A stretch of 64,000 nucleotides of DNA from Cedecea davisae DSM 4568 (GCF_000412335.2 NZ_KE161030.1:4560739-4624738); one strand, 5' to 3'; positions 47,508 to 57,881 are shown, numbered from the stretch's first letter. Notes: generated by a model not told the origin, from the letters alone. A program made the numbers and translations.

Positions 47508-49538
47508 ATGAAACGGCTTACCCTCAGTCTGCTACTCGCTCCCTGCCTGGCCCATGCGGGCTGGAGTGCCTCTGGCCTGCCTCCCTTTCAGGAAACCAGC
47601 CCCGGCCTGTTTATCAGCAATGCTCAGTTGGATAAAGGCGCGCGTCCGCTGAGCCTGATGCTGGATAGCCGCTGCTGGCAGCCCGCAGAAGCCATCAGGC
47701 TGAATCAGGTACTCTCGCTTAAACCCTGTGAAGGCGATGCACCCCAGTGGCGGCTTTTCCGTGCCGGGCAGTATCAGATTCAGGTGGATACCCGCAGCGG
47801 CACGCCAACCCTGCTGCTGAACGTTAAACAGGAAACCAGCAGCGAGCCTGAGCAAATCGTCAAACAGTGCCCGCGATGGGATGGCCAGCCGCTCACGGTT
47901 GACGTCAGCAGCACCTTCGCGGAAGGCTCTACGGTGCGGGACTTCTACAGCGGCGCAACGGCGAAAGTCGAACAGGGCCACATTACCCTGACTCCGGACG
48001 CAGGAAGCGGCGGCCTGCTGCTGCTCGAGCAGGCCGCCACGACCGGCACCGCGCCGTTCAGCTGGCATAACGCCACGGTTTATTTCGTCCTTACCGACCG
48101 CTTTGAGAACGGCAACCCGGCCAACGACAACAGCTATGGCCGCCATAAAGACGGCATGCAGGAAATCGGCACCTTCCACGGCGGCGATCTCGCCGGGCTA
48201 ACCGGCAAACTGGACTATCTTCAGCAGCTTGGGGTCAACGCGCTGTGGATAAGCTCGCCGCTGGAGCAAATCCACGGCTGGGTTGGCGGCGGCACTAAAG
48301 GCGATTTTCCACATTATGCCTATCACGGTTATTACACCCAGGACTGGACGCGTCTCGACGCCAATATGGGCGACGAGGCGGATCTACGAAGACTGGTCGA
48401 TGAGGCGCACAAACGCGGGATGCGTATCTTATTCGACGTAGTCATGAACCACACCGGTTATGCCACGCTCGCCGACATGCAGGAATACCAGTTTGGCGGA
48501 CTCTATCTCAAAGGCACAGAGCTTACGGCGATTCTCGGCAAGCGCTGGACAGACTGGAAGCCGGGTCCCGGCCAGAGCTGGCACAGCTTTAACGACTACA
48601 TCAATTTCAGCGACAAGGCCGCCTGGGATAAATGGTGGGGAAAAGCGTGGATAAGAACCGACATCGGCGACTACGACAACCCCGGCTTTGACGATTTAAC
48701 GATGTCTCTGGCCTTCCTGCCAGACCTGAAAACCGAAGCTACTGCGCCCGCAGGGCTGCCAACCTTCTACGCCCATAAGCCGGATACCCATGCTAAGGCG
48801 CTGCCCGGTTATACCGTGCGGGACTACCTGACCCATTGGCTTAGCCAGTGGGTACGCGACTACGGCATTGACGGGTTCCGCGTGGATACCGCCAAACACG
48901 TTGAAAAGGCCGCGTGGCAACAGCTAAAAGACCAGGCCAGCGCGGCATTAGTCGAATGGAAAAAAGCGAACCCGGAGAAAAAACTCGACGACGCGCCGTT
49001 CTGGATGACCGGCGAATCCTGGGGCCACGGCGTGATGAAAAGCGATTACTACGCCAGCGGCTTCGACGCAATGATCAACTTCGACTATCAGGAGCAGGCG
49101 GCGAAGGCGACGGACTGCCTGGCAAACATCGGCCCCACCTGGCAGCAAATGGCGGAGAAGTTGCAGCAATTCAACGTGCTAAGTTATCTATCCTCCCACG
49201 ACACCCGCCTGTTCCGCGAGGGCGGCCAGAAAGCGGCTGAGCTATTAATGCTCGCACCCGGCGCGGTGCAGATATTTTATGGCGACGAAACCGAACGCCC
49301 ATTTGGCCCAACAGGCTCCGACCCGCTGCAGGGCACGAGGTCAGACATGAACTGGCAGGATATCAACGGCAAGAGCGCCGCCACGCTCGCCCACTGGCAA
49401 AAACTCAGCCAGTTCCGCGCCCGCCACCTGGCCGTGGGAGCCGGAAAACAGACGACGCTAAGCGCGAAGCAGGGTTACGCCTTTAGCCGGAAGAGCGGAG
49501 ATGACAAGGTGATGGTGGTTTGGGCGGGTAACCGGTAG
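47508..49538 (+). CDS. malS: periplasmic alpha-amylase MalS
   Basis: 676 residues, equal to E. coli MalS, from the ATG at 47508. The signal peptide is MKRLTLSLLLAPCLAHA. It is a GH13 amylase with the four conserved regions: DVVMNH (D310), GFRVDTAKH (nucleophile D460), TGESWGHG (acid/base Glu near residue 503) and SSHDTRLF. It cleaves maltodextrins in the periplasm so that MalEFGK can import them. It belongs to the maltose regulon (MalT, CRP) in E. coli; no MalT box was searched out here. Confidence 0.96.
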   Translation: MKRLTLSLLLAPCLAHAGWSASGLPPFQETSPGLFISNAQLDKGARPLSLMLDSRCWQPAEAIRLNQVLSLKPCEGDAPQWRLFRAGQYQIQVDTRSGTPTLLLNVKQETSSEPEQIVKQCPRWDGQPLTVDVSSTFAEGSTVRDFYSGATAKVEQGHITLTPDAGSGGLLLLEQAATTGTAPFSWHNATVYFVLTDRFENGNPANDNSYGRHKDGMQEIGTFHGGDLAGLTGKLDYLQQLGVNALWISSPLEQIHGWVGGGTKGDFPHYAYHGYYTQDWTRLDANMGDEADLRRLVDEAHKRGMRILFDVVMNHTGYATLADMQEYQFGGLYLKGTELTAILGKRWTDWKPGPGQSWHSFNDYINFSDKAAWDKWWGKAWIRTDIGDYDNPGFDDLTMSLAFLPDLKTEATAPAGLPTFYAHKPDTHAKALPGYTVRDYLTHWLSQWVRDYGIDGFRVDTAKHVEKAAWQQLKDQASAALVEWKKANPEKKLDDAPFWMTGESWGHGVMKSDYYASGFDAMINFDYQEQAAKATDCLANIGPTWQQMAEKLQQFNVLSYLSSHDTRLFREGGQKAAELLMLAPGAVQIFYGDETERPFGPTGSDPLQGTRSDMNWQDINGKSAATLAHWQKLSQFRARHLAVGAGKQTTLSAKQGYAFSRKSGDDKVMVVWAGNR

Positions 49539-50462
49539 CCGCCATTATGAAAGTAAGCGTGGCGTTGAATCCCGCAGCGATGCCCTTATCCCCGGCACTC
49601 AACGCACACGGGTTTAACCCGGTGCAGGTGGGGTGGAGCTGCCGTTTATGTAAATCCGAAGATGATTCCGTTCACTTCCAGCGCTGCTTCATATGCAGCC
49701 ACCGAACCGGTGAACGTCTCAGGGGAGTCGCCGTCACTCCCCTGAGAACCCGGACTCCCGGCGAGATAAATCGCCGCAAGCGGTAAACCTCCGTTTTATC
49801 TCCCAGCCCTGGGTCGGCTGCGATGCGTTCCCGACGCTCACAGCCTCCGCCCGCTCCCGGCGTCCGGACCCTGGTCAGTCGGAGAGAAAACGGAGGCGAT
49901 TTAAGCCGGAACAAGTGCCGCGCCTTAATCCCACAGCCACTCTGAACCTCCGCGTCGATTAAATCTCGCAGCCACGCCCTTGTCCCCGGCTCTCAGCGTC
50001 CCCGGCGTTGACCCAGTACAGGCGGGGTGGAGCTGCCGGGAGCAGCGAAAGAGAGCGATCGTCGGGAACGGATCGCGAACGACCGTGACTGTTGGGTGAC
50101 AGCAGGGGGTTTACCGCTTTAGCGGCGATGAGTTTGCCGGCGCCGGGGGTTGTCAGGGGGAATGGCGTAATTTCCCCTGACACGTTCACCGTTCTCTGCG
50201 CGTGCAGGGAAAACAAATTTACGGGTGAACGGAATATAACCGGGCTTGCAGAGGTTATTTGTTCTGTTTAGCTAACAGCCATCCTGAAAGTAAGCGTTGC
50301 TTTCAATCTCGCAGCTATGCCCTCACCATTCAACAGATCCTGCTGCATAGCACGAATCACACAGCACATTCACAAATAGAGGCTACGATTACCGGGTTTG
50401 CACGGCGTTATTTGTAGCGCTATGGTTAGCCTCTTTCTAAAAGTATTCAGCAGACCCACGTT
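49539..50462. repeat. mosaic of intergenic repeat modules between malS and avtA
   Basis: 924 bases with no supported gene. Module A (49665-49790) recurs inverted at about 50110-50235; both hold a stem of the type CTCAGGGGAGT/ACTCCCCTGAG, then CGGTAAACC. Module B (TGAAAGTAAGCGT...CGCAGC-ATGCCCT) is at 49548-49590 and 50285-50325, partly again at 49963-49990. Module C (GGCGGGGTGGAGCTGCCG) is at 49626-49644 and 50020-50042. A separate 16-base inverted pair lies at 49788-49803 and 49881-49896. Fragments recur at 37035-37134. Several small open frames here are GC-driven artefacts. Confidence 0.75.
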
Positions 50463-51713
50463 ATGACGTTTTCACTTTTCGGCGACAAATTTACCCGCCA
50501 TGCAGGCATTACACGCCTGATGGAGGATCTCAACGACGGTTTACGCACCCCCGGCGCTATCATGCTCGGCGGCGGCAACCCTGCGCAAATTCCGGCGATG
50601 AACGATTATTTCCAGCAGCTGCTCTCCGGGATGCTGGCCAACGGCCAACTGACCGATACGCTCTGCAATTACGACGGTCCGCAGGGGAAAAGTGAACTGC
50701 TAAAACTGCTGGCCGAAATGCTGCGCGAAGAATTAGGCTGGGATATCGAACCACAGAATATTGCACTGACAAATGGCAGTCAGAGCGCGTTTTTCTACTT
50801 GTTTAACCTTTTCGCCGGACGTCATGCGGATGGCAGCACCAAAAAGGTGCTTTTCCCGCTTGCTCCTGAATACATTGGCTACGCGGATGCCGGGCTTGAA
50901 GAAGACCTGTTTGTCTCAACCCGCCCGAACATCGAACTGCTGCCGGAAGGCCAGTTTAAGTATCATGTTGACTTCGAACACCTGCATATCGGCGAAGATA
51001 CCGGCATGATTTGCGTTTCGCGTCCGACCAACCCAACCGGCAACGTGATAACAGACGAAGAGCTGATGAAGCTCGATGCGCTGGCAAATCAGCACGGCAT
51101 TCCGCTGGTTATCGATAACGCCTACGGCGTGCCGTTCCCCGGCATTATCTTTAGCGAAGCTCGCCCCCTGTGGAACCCGAACATCATTCTGTGCATGAGC
51201 CTTTCCAAGCTCGGTCTGCCGGGAAGCCGCTGCGGCATCATTATCGCTAACGAGAAAATCATCTCCGCCATCGGCAACATGAACGGCATTATTAGCCTGG
51301 CGCCAGGCGGTATTGGCCCGGCGATGGCCTGCGAAATGATTAAGCGCAAAGACCTGCTGCGCCTGTCAGAGACGGTTATCAAACCGTTCTACTACCAGCG
51401 CGTGCACGAAACTATCGCCGTTATTCGCCGCTATCTGTCGCCAGAACGCTGCCTTATCCACAAGCCGGAAGGCGCAATCTTCCTGTGGCTGTGGTTTAAA
51501 GACCTGCCTATCACTACCGAGCTGCTGTATCAGCGCCTGAAAAAGCGCGGCGTGCTGATGGTGCCGGGGGACTACTTCTTCCCGGGGCTGGATAAGCCGT
51601 GGCCGCACACGCATCAATGCATGCGCATGAACTACGTGCCGGAGCCGGAGAAAATTGAAGCCGGAGTGAAAATTCTGGCAGAAGAAATTGAGCGAGCCTG
51701 GGCGGAAGCTTAA
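50463..51713 (+). CDS. avtA: valine-pyruvate aminotransferase AvtA
   Basis: A 416-residue fold-type I PLP enzyme (transaminase C) that exchanges amino groups between valine and pyruvate in alanine/valine metabolism. The PLP lysine is K249 in SLSKLGLPGSRCG. The cofactor-binding region includes NGSQSAFFYLFN, SRPTNPTGN and DNAYGVPFPG. It matches E. coli AvtA closely in length and sequence. It follows malS as in E. coli but is separated by the repeat mosaic, and it is followed by a terminator shared with the convergent nickel permease gene. Confidence 0.96.
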   Translation: MTFSLFGDKFTRHAGITRLMEDLNDGLRTPGAIMLGGGNPAQIPAMNDYFQQLLSGMLANGQLTDTLCNYDGPQGKSELLKLLAEMLREELGWDIEPQNIALTNGSQSAFFYLFNLFAGRHADGSTKKVLFPLAPEYIGYADAGLEEDLFVSTRPNIELLPEGQFKYHVDFEHLHIGEDTGMICVSRPTNPTGNVITDEELMKLDALANQHGIPLVIDNAYGVPFPGIIFSEARPLWNPNIILCMSLSKLGLPGSRCGIIIANEKIISAIGNMNGIISLAPGGIGPAMACEMIKRKDLLRLSETVIKPFYYQRVHETIAVIRRYLSPERCLIHKPEGAIFLWLWFKDLPITTELLYQRLKKRGVLMVPGDYFFPGLDKPWPHTHQCMRMNYVPEPEKIEAGVKILAEEIERAWAEA

Positions 51714-51717
51714 AAAC

Positions 51718-51742
51718 AAAACGGGGCTTTGCGCCCCGTTTT
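51718..51742. terminator. bidirectional terminator after avtA
   Basis: Arms AAAACGGGGC and GCCCCGTTTT flank a 5-base loop, with A-tract before and T-tract after, 5 bases beyond the avtA stop and just downstream of the convergent nickel permease gene. Confidence 0.9.
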
Positions 51743-51747
51743 TCATA

Positions 51748-52770
51748 TTAATGAACAGCTAAAGAGTCATACCCCTTCCAGCGGTAGTTGAGCATCGAAA
51801 TCCCCCAGCAGGCGATAAACAGCGCCACCACCACAAAACCGGCGTTGCCGAGGTTGTCATTCAGCATGCCGACCCATTCCCAGACGCCGCCCTGAAGATC
51901 CAGCTTATCCACCAACAGGCCAAGCGCCTCAAGGCCGCCGATGAACAATGCCACCACCACGGAAGTGCCGGTGATGGTCATGTTGTAGTAGAGCTTGCGC
52001 TGCGGCTTGTTGAAGGCCCAGCCGTACGCGCCCACCATAATCACGTTGTCGAGGGTGTCTATCAGCGCCATGCCGCTGGCAAACAGCGCCGGAAATACCA
52101 GAATTGACCAGATGGACATCCCGCTGGATGCGCTGGCGGCCGAGATACCAAGCACCCCAATTTCGGTGGCGGTGTCAAAGCCCAGGCCAAACAGGAAGCC
52201 CACCAGATACATATGCCAGCTTTTACCAATCAGTCGGAAGGTGGAGTTAAACAGCCAGCTCATCATGCCGCCGCCGGTGATTTCCGTCTGCTCGGCCGTT
52301 AACGCTCCGCCGCGCCTGAACTGGCTGAAGTTACGCCAGATGCCTTTCAGGATAATCAGGTTCACCAGCGCCATTGCCAGCAGGAAGCAGGCCGATACCG
52401 CCGTACCGATGGTGCCGCCGACATCATGGAACCAGCCCATATTTTTCTGGAAAGCCGCCGCCGTGGCGGCAATCGCTATCGACGCCAGGATAACAATGCT
52501 GGAGTGCCCGAGCGAGAACCACGCGCCGACGCCAAACGGGCGCTTGCCCTCCTGCATCATCTTGCGCGTAACGTTATCGATAGCCGCGATATGGTCGGCA
52601 TCTACCGCATGGCGCAGGCCATAACACCAGGCGAGCAGGCTTGCCGCCATCAGCGCCGAACTGTGGTGAAAGGTCACCAGCGCCCAGGCCCAGGCCGCAA
52701 GATTAGCCGCCGCTAAAACCGCCAGCAGGAGACCGGCGCGTGGATTGGCACGAAGAACACGCAAAAACAT
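51748..52770 (-). CDS. NiCoT-family nickel permease (HoxN/HupN/NixA type)
   Basis: A 340-residue integral membrane protein with about eight spans. The NiCoT signature HX4DH is H54-A-V-D-A-D59-H60, followed by AAIDNVTRK. Further signature motifs include LGFDTATEI and FASGMALIDTLDN. These permeases import Ni2+ (some Co2+) with high affinity. It starts 4 bases after the hypF stop and is last in the hydN-fdhF-hypF run, so it probably supplies nickel for the HycE active site. E. coli uses NikABCDE instead and lacks this gene. Specificity for nickel over cobalt is inferred from context. Confidence 0.9.
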   Translation of the reverse strand: MFLRVLRANPRAGLLLAVLAAANLAAWAWALVTFHHSSALMAASLLAWCYGLRHAVDADHIAAIDNVTRKMMQEGKRPFGVGAWFSLGHSSIVILASIAIAATAAAFQKNMGWFHDVGGTIGTAVSACFLLAMALVNLIILKGIWRNFSQFRRGGALTAEQTEITGGGMMSWLFNSTFRLIGKSWHMYLVGFLFGLGFDTATEIGVLGISAASASSGMSIWSILVFPALFASGMALIDTLDNVIMVGAYGWAFNKPQRKLYYNMTITGTSVVVALFIGGLEALGLLVDKLDLQGGVWEWVGMLNDNLGNAGFVVVALFIACWGISMLNYRWKGYDSLAVH

Positions 52771-52774
52771 CTTT

Positions 52775-55114
52775 TTATCCTTGTGGGTCGTTCATAAGAC
52801 GGGCGGCAGCAACCACTGCCTGCCCCAGAGAAAGAGCACCGTCGCCCGCAGGCAACCGTGTCGGGAACAAAACATTTAAATCGCAGAGATAGAAGGCGAG
52901 ACGTTCGCGCATCAGGCGGTTATGCAGCACGCCGCCGCAGCAAACAACGGTTGTTGTACCGGCAAGTGCCGCATGGTGGCGAGCCAGCTCCGCCAGGCCT
53001 TTAGCCAGCGCGTCGTGGAACGCCCAGGCGCGGGCAGCGGGCGGCGCCTGCCAGCCAAGCCACTGCTGCCAGAAAACGGCCATATCGTGATGACCGTTCA
53101 TCAACCGCAGCGTCACCGGGTGGCGGCAAAAGCCGCTTTCCAGCGCCAGCGTTTCAAGTCGGCAGGCGGCCTCGCCTTCGTAGCTTTGCTCAAGGGGTGC
53201 GCAGCCAAGCGCGGCGGCAACCGCGTCGAAAAGGCGGCCACAGGAGGAGGCAAGCGGCGAGTTAACACCGCGCACAATGGCCTTCGCCAGCGGCTGCCAG
53301 TTCTGCTCGCGCAGCACCGCAGTTTCACAATACTGCTCCCAGCCGGGGACAAACGCCTCGCACTGAGCCAGCAGGTTGCGCCAGGGCTGCCGCGCCGAGA
53401 GGTCACCGCCGGGCAGCGCTACCGCAGGCAGGCCGCCAGCGTGAACGCACGTCTGGTAATCCACCAGCAGGCATTCCCCACCCCAGAGCTGGTCATCCGC
53501 GCCGTAGCCAATTCCGTCCAGCGCCAGGGCGATAATCTTGCCGCCGTCTAAAGGCCAGCCATGCTCGGCCAGGCAGGCGGCGGCGTGGGCGTGATGATGC
53601 AGAACCGGGCTAACCGGGAGCGCCATCTCGCGCCCCAGGCTCGCACTACGGTAAGCAGGATGAGCATCCAGGGCGACGTGCTCCGGCCTGAAGCTGTAAA
53701 TATCGCACATCAGCGTCAGCGCCCTCCGCCACTGCTGCTCTACGCCTTCCTGAGCGAGATCGCCCAAATGCTGACTCAGCACGGCCTGCCCGCCGCGAAC
53801 CAGGCAGAAGGTATTTTTGAGATCGCCCCCCAGCGCCAGAATCGGCGGCACGCCGCTAAATCCCGGCGGGAGAGGCAGGGCATCCGGCACAAAACCTCGG
53901 GCGCGGCGCAGCACCTCGCCGCTGGCGCGCACCACGGAATCATCCATGCGCTGGAGTATGTCCCGGTTATGCAGCAGCCAGCCGTCGGCAATCTCCGCCA
54001 GCTCATCCAGAGCCTGCTGGTTGTCGATAGCGGGCGGCCTGCCGTTCACATTCCCGGAGGTCATCACCAGCGGGCCGTCGAAATCCTGCATCAGCAGGTG
54101 CTGAAGCGGGTTGGCGGGCAACATCACGCCGATTTCATTACGCCCCGGCGCAACGGCGCCGCTCAGCCCTTCCAGAGTGCTGCTCGCCACAAGAACAATG
54201 GGCGAGGCAGGCGTGGCAAGCTGGCTGACGGCCTGAGCCGGTAATCCTTCGGCATCCGGCACCATCACGGCCAGCGGTTTTGCAGGCCGCTGTTTACGCT
54301 TGCGCAGCCGCTCAACCGCAGCGGTGTTGCGGGCGTCCACCGCGAGATGGAAGCCACCCAGCCCTTTGATTGCGACAATACCGCCGCTTTTCAGGATGCT
54401 AACGGCCCGCTGAAGCCCCTGCTCACCCCCAATACGCTGCTTGCCGCACTGCCAGAAGATCTGCGGCCCGCAGTCCGGGCAGGCCACCGGCTGGGCGTGA
54501 AAACGCCTGTCCATCGGGTTGCGATACTCTTCATCGCAGGCGGCGCAGAGCGGAAATGCCGCCATCACGGTTGCCGGGCGGTCATAAGGCATGGCGCGGA
54601 TAATGGTAAAGCGCGGCCCGCAGTGGGTGCAGTTGATAAACGGATAGCGATAGCGCCTGTCAGCTGGATCGTTGAGTTCCCGCAGGCACGCCGGGCAGGT
54701 TGCGGCATCCGGCACAATCTGGGTATCCATCGAGCCGCTATTGCTGTGGCGGATAGTAAAGCCCTGGGGCAATGCCTCTCCCTCTAAGGGCCACTGTTCC
54801 ACGCTGTCGATCCGCGCCAGCGGAGGGCATTCACGGTAAAGCGCGGCAATAAGCTCGTCCGGGCCGCAGCCAAGGCGCACCAGTACGCCTTCGCCGTCGT
54901 TGCAGACGTCGCCGCTTAGCTTAAGGCGCTGTGCAAGCTGCCAGACGAATGGCCGGAAGCCAACACCCTGCACTTTGCCGCGAATACGGAGTACGGTGCC
55001 CCTCACCCTCTGCCCAAAGGGACTGGAGGACGGATCGAGTTTTGGCTCTGCTCCGGACTCCGATCGTCCCTCGCTCTCTTCCAGAGAGAGAGCCGGGGTG
55101 AGGGTAAAGATCAC
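52775..55114 (-). CDS. hypF: carbamoyltransferase HypF, with a repeat-derived N-terminal extension
   Basis: HypF makes the carbamoyl group that becomes the CN ligands of [NiFe]-hydrogenase. Domains in order: acylphosphatase-like ([19 protein letters not shown]), zinc-finger motifs ([32 protein letters not shown]), YrdC-like, then Kae1-like carbamoyltransferase with [14 protein letters not shown] and ALDGIGYG. The open frame from GTG 55114 (GTGA overlap with the fdhF stop) gives 779 residues. Its first 38 residues are encoded by a palindromic intergenic repeat (54999-55104) and have no counterpart in E. coli HypF (750). A GTG at 55006 would give 743 residues and is a credible alternative start. 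Confidence 0.92.
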   Translation of the reverse strand: MIFTLTPALSLEESEGRSESGAEPKLDPSSSPFGQRVRGTVLRIRGKVQGVGFRPFVWQLAQRLKLSGDVCNDGEGVLVRLGCGPDELIAALYRECPPLARIDSVEQWPLEGEALPQGFTIRHSNSGSMDTQIVPDAATCPACLRELNDPADRRYRYPFINCTHCGPRFTIIRAMPYDRPATVMAAFPLCAACDEEYRNPMDRRFHAQPVACPDCGPQIFWQCGKQRIGGEQGLQRAVSILKSGGIVAIKGLGGFHLAVDARNTAAVERLRKRKQRPAKPLAVMVPDAEGLPAQAVSQLATPASPIVLVASSTLEGLSGAVAPGRNEIGVMLPANPLQHLLMQDFDGPLVMTSGNVNGRPPAIDNQQALDELAEIADGWLLHNRDILQRMDDSVVRASGEVLRRARGFVPDALPLPPGFSGVPPILALGGDLKNTFCLVRGGQAVLSQHLGDLAQEGVEQQWRRALTLMCDIYSFRPEHVALDAHPAYRSASLGREMALPVSPVLHHHAHAAACLAEHGWPLDGGKIIALALDGIGYGADDQLWGGECLLVDYQTCVHAGGLPAVALPGGDLSARQPWRNLLAQCEAFVPGWEQYCETAVLREQNWQPLAKAIVRGVNSPLASSCGRLFDAVAAALGCAPLEQSYEGEAACRLETLALESGFCRHPVTLRLMNGHHDMAVFWQQWLGWQAPPAARAWAFHDALAKGLAELARHHAALAGTTTVVCCGGVLHNRLMRERLAFYLCDLNVLFPTRLPAGDGALSLGQAVVAAARLMNDPQG
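54999..55104. repeat. palindromic repeat spanning the annotated 5-prime end of hypF
   Basis: Read on the minus strand it begins ACCCTCACCCCGGC and ends AGAGGGTGAGGGG, with CTCGATCC near the middle. The copy at 60218-60311 shares both ends and the CTCGATCC core, and the dppA-dppB repeat shares the ends. Here it is open in the hypF frame. Confidence 0.75.
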
Positions 55115-57261
55115 GCTTCTACCGCCTCGCGCAGGCGAGCTTTCATCGCGTTATAGGTCGTTTGCGCATAATTCTCAGCCCAGGTCTGGTCCTCAATCGC
55201 GCTCACGTTTACCGCGCAATATTTGGTCTCCGGCGTTTTGGAGATAGGGTCGAGGTTGTCCTGGGTAAGTTCGTTGCAGGCCCCGATCCACCACTGGTAG
55301 GTCATATATACCGAGCCTTTGTTAATGCGCTCGTTGACGTCCGCCCGGCTAATCACCTTACCCCGGCGAGAGCTAACCCAAACCAGCTGATTGTTTTTGA
55401 TCCCCAACTCGTCGGCATCCTGCGGGTTGATTTGCATAAAGCCAGGCTCGTCGGCGAGGGTTTGCAGCGCCGCGCAGTTGCCGGTCATTGAACGGCAGGA
55501 GTAGTGGCCCACCTCGCGCACGGTACAAAGCACCAGCGGGTAAGTCTCGTCCGGGACCTCGGCAGGCGCACGCCACTCGGCGGCAAACAGCTGGCCTTTG
55601 CCGGTCGGCGTATCGAACTTGCTGTCTTTGTAGAGATAAGGCGTACCGGGGTGATCCAGCGTCGGGCACGGCCATTGTACGTGCCCCATATCGCCCATTT
55701 TTTCGTAGGTCACGCCGTAGAACAGCGGGCATAGCTCGCGCAGCTCGTCCCAGATTTGCTGGTTATCTTCGTAGTGCATCGGGTAGCCCATCTCTGTGGC
55801 GAGAAGGCTGATGATTTCCCAGTCACGCTTGACGTTGTATTTCGGCTCAATGGCTTTTTCGAAGCGCTGGAAGCCGCGGTCGGCGCAGGTAAACACCCCG
55901 CCGTGCTCGCCCCAGGAGGTCGCGGGCAGCAGCACGTCGGCCACTTCGGCGGTCTTGGTCATGAAGATATCCTGCACCACGACAAAATCGAGCGCCTCAA
56001 AGCCTTTGCGTACCTGGCCCAGGTCCGCTTCGGTCTGAAGCGGGTCTTCACCCATGATGTAGTAGGCTTTTACCTTGCCTTCCATCGCCAGGTGCGGCAC
56101 TTCGGTAATGCGCACGCCGACTTTGTCATCCATCACCGCCGGGTCGATTCCCCAGGCTTTGGCGAATTTAGCGCGAACCTCCGGGTCAACCACGTCCTGG
56201 TAGCCGGGGAACTGATTTGGCAGCACGCCCATATCACAGGCACCCTGCACGTTGTTCTGGCCGCGCACCGGGCCAACGCCGACATTCTCACGCCCGAGGT
56301 TGCCGGTCAGCAATGCCAGGCTCGACAGCCCTTTCACCACGTCTACGGCCTGGCCAAACTGGGTTACGCCCATGCCCCACATAATGGTGGCGGACGGCGC
56401 GGCGGCGAAGGTGCGCATCGCCTGGCGAACCTGCTGAGCAGGAATGCCGGTTAAATGCTCCACGTCTTCCGGGGCATAGCCTTTAACGGTTTCGCGGTAG
56501 GCCTCCAGCCCTTCGGCATATTTCGCCACGTATTCTTTGTCGTACAGCTGCTCTTCCAGCAGCACATAGCCAAAGGCGTTGACCAGCGCCATATTGCAGC
56601 CGTTTTTGATTTGCAGATGCTGGTCTGCGATGCGGGCGGTTTCGATGCGACGCGGGTCGCAAACGATAATTTTTGCCCCGTTGCTTTTGGCCTTAATCAC
56701 CCGGCGAGCCACGATGGGATGCGAGTCGGCGCAGTTGTAACCCACCACCAGCAGGCATTTGGAGTTTTCGATATCGCCGATGGAGTTGCTCATCGCCCCG
56801 TTCCCTAACGTGGCTTGTAGCCCGGCAACGGACGGCCCGTGGCAAACGCGGGCGCAGCAGTCTACGTTGTTGGTATTCAGCACCGCGCGGGCGAATTTCT
56901 GCATCACGAAGTTGGTTTCATTCCCGGTACCGCGGGAAGAGCCGGTAGTCATAATGGCGCGAGGGCCAAACTGTTCTTTAATCGCCTTCAGGCGTTTCGC
57001 GGTGTAGCTAATCGCCTCTTCCCAGCTTACCGGCTGAAGCTTGCCGCCTTTCTCGTAGCGAATCATCGGCTGAGTGAGCCTTGGCGTCAGCAGCTTGGTG
57101 TCGTTGAGAAAATCCCAGCCGTAATAGCCTTTCAGGCACAGCTGGTTCTGGTTAGTGACGCCTTCTGCCGCTTCGGCGCGAATGATTTTATTGTTCTCTA
57201 CGACCAGTTTCAGTTTGCAGCCCGCACCGCAGTATGGGCAGACGCTGGTAATCTTTTTCAT
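55111..57261 (-). CDS. fdhF: formate dehydrogenase H, selenium-free (Cys140)
   Basis: A 716-residue molybdopterin enzyme, oxidising formate to CO2 for formate hydrogenlyase. The [4Fe-4S] ligands are C8, C11, C15 and C42, with Lys44 following. The active-site residue, selenocysteine (TGA) in E. coli FdhF, is Cys140, codon TGC at 56844-56842, followed by the conserved His141 ([10 protein letters not shown]). The rest aligns along the length of E. coli FdhF (715): [34 protein letters not shown]. It lies 36 bases after hydN and overlaps hypF. A Cys enzyme would not need the Sec machinery but is expected to turn over more slowly. Confidence 0.95.
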   Translation of the reverse strand: MKKITSVCPYCGAGCKLKLVVENNKIIRAEAAEGVTNQNQLCLKGYYGWDFLNDTKLLTPRLTQPMIRYEKGGKLQPVSWEEAISYTAKRLKAIKEQFGPRAIMTTGSSRGTGNETNFVMQKFARAVLNTNNVDCCARVCHGPSVAGLQATLGNGAMSNSIGDIENSKCLLVVGYNCADSHPIVARRVIKAKSNGAKIIVCDPRRIETARIADQHLQIKNGCNMALVNAFGYVLLEEQLYDKEYVAKYAEGLEAYRETVKGYAPEDVEHLTGIPAQQVRQAMRTFAAAPSATIMWGMGVTQFGQAVDVVKGLSSLALLTGNLGRENVGVGPVRGQNNVQGACDMGVLPNQFPGYQDVVDPEVRAKFAKAWGIDPAVMDDKVGVRITEVPHLAMEGKVKAYYIMGEDPLQTEADLGQVRKGFEALDFVVVQDIFMTKTAEVADVLLPATSWGEHGGVFTCADRGFQRFEKAIEPKYNVKRDWEIISLLATEMGYPMHYEDNQQIWDELRELCPLFYGVTYEKMGDMGHVQWPCPTLDHPGTPYLYKDSKFDTPTGKGQLFAAEWRAPAEVPDETYPLVLCTVREVGHYSCRSMTGNCAALQTLADEPGFMQINPQDADELGIKNNQLVWVSSRRGKVISRADVNERINKGSVYMTYQWWIGACNELTQDNLDPISKTPETKYCAVNVSAIEDQTWAENYAQTTYNAMKARLREAVEA

Positions 57262-57297
57262 CAGTAACAGACCTGTTAAAAGTTGAAATGCTTGGGA

Positions 57298-57843
57298 TTA
57301 AAAACTCAGGGAGACGTTGGTATCGAACGCGGCACGGCGGCGTTTTTCGGCGCTCATCTGCTCCAGCATATTGCGGTCAATGCAGAGGATGGCGTTGGTC
57401 GGGCAGGCTTCCATACAGGCAGGGCCAGCCTCGCGGTGATGGCAAAGGTCGCACTTGTTGGCTTCGGCTTTTTCAGCGCGCACCTTAAGCCCTGCGCCGC
57501 TGTTGCGGATAACCGGGCGGACAACGACTTCCATCGCACCGTACGGGCAGGCAACAACGCAGGTTTTACAGCCGATGCAGCGTTCCTGCATGACGTGGAC
57601 AAAGCCTTTATCGCGGCTGATTGCGCCGTTCGGGCAGACGTTAGCGCAGGGCGCGTCTTCGCACTGGCGGCACATGGTTGCGGTGGAGATATCTACGCCT
57701 TTGATGACGTGAATACGCGGCAGAAAAGTTTGCGCGGTCAGCGCAGAGCAGTCCTGTTCTTCCTGGTGGGATACAACACAGGCTACCTCACAAGTGCGGC
57801 AGCCAATACATTTGCTCGAATCAGCAATGATGAAGCGGTTCAT
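57298..57843 (-). CDS. hydN: [4Fe-4S] electron-transfer protein HydN
   Basis: 181 residues from the ATG at 57843, with AGGAG 6 bases upstream; ATGs at 57846 and 57858 are alternatives. It is a four-cluster ferredoxin with CIGCRTCEVAC (first), CRQCEDAPCANVC (second), CIGCKTCVVAC (third) and CDLCHH...CMEACP (fourth). It is nearly identical in layout to E. coli HydN, which is linked to formate dehydrogenase H activity. It is first gene of the hydN-fdhF-hypF-nickel permease run and is preceded by a sigma-54-like promoter. Confidence 0.94.
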   Translation of the reverse strand: MNRFIIADSSKCIGCRTCEVACVVSHQEEQDCSALTAQTFLPRIHVIKGVDISTATMCRQCEDAPCANVCPNGAISRDKGFVHVMQERCIGCKTCVVACPYGAMEVVVRPVIRNSGAGLKVRAEKAEANKCDLCHHREAGPACMEACPTNAILCIDRNMLEQMSAEKRRRAAFDTNVSLSF

Positions 57844-57881
57844 CATAAACTCCTGCAATAAGTGCGTTATTGCTGACTCTT

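Noticed and set aside
49547-50216. several 60-85-residue open frames between malS and avtA
   Set aside because: They run through inverted repeat modules on both strands, differ in every copy, and have no start signals.
56842-56844. missed selenocysteine codon in fdhF
   Set aside because: The codon is TGC, read directly, so the frame is continuous without recoding and no SECIS element is needed.
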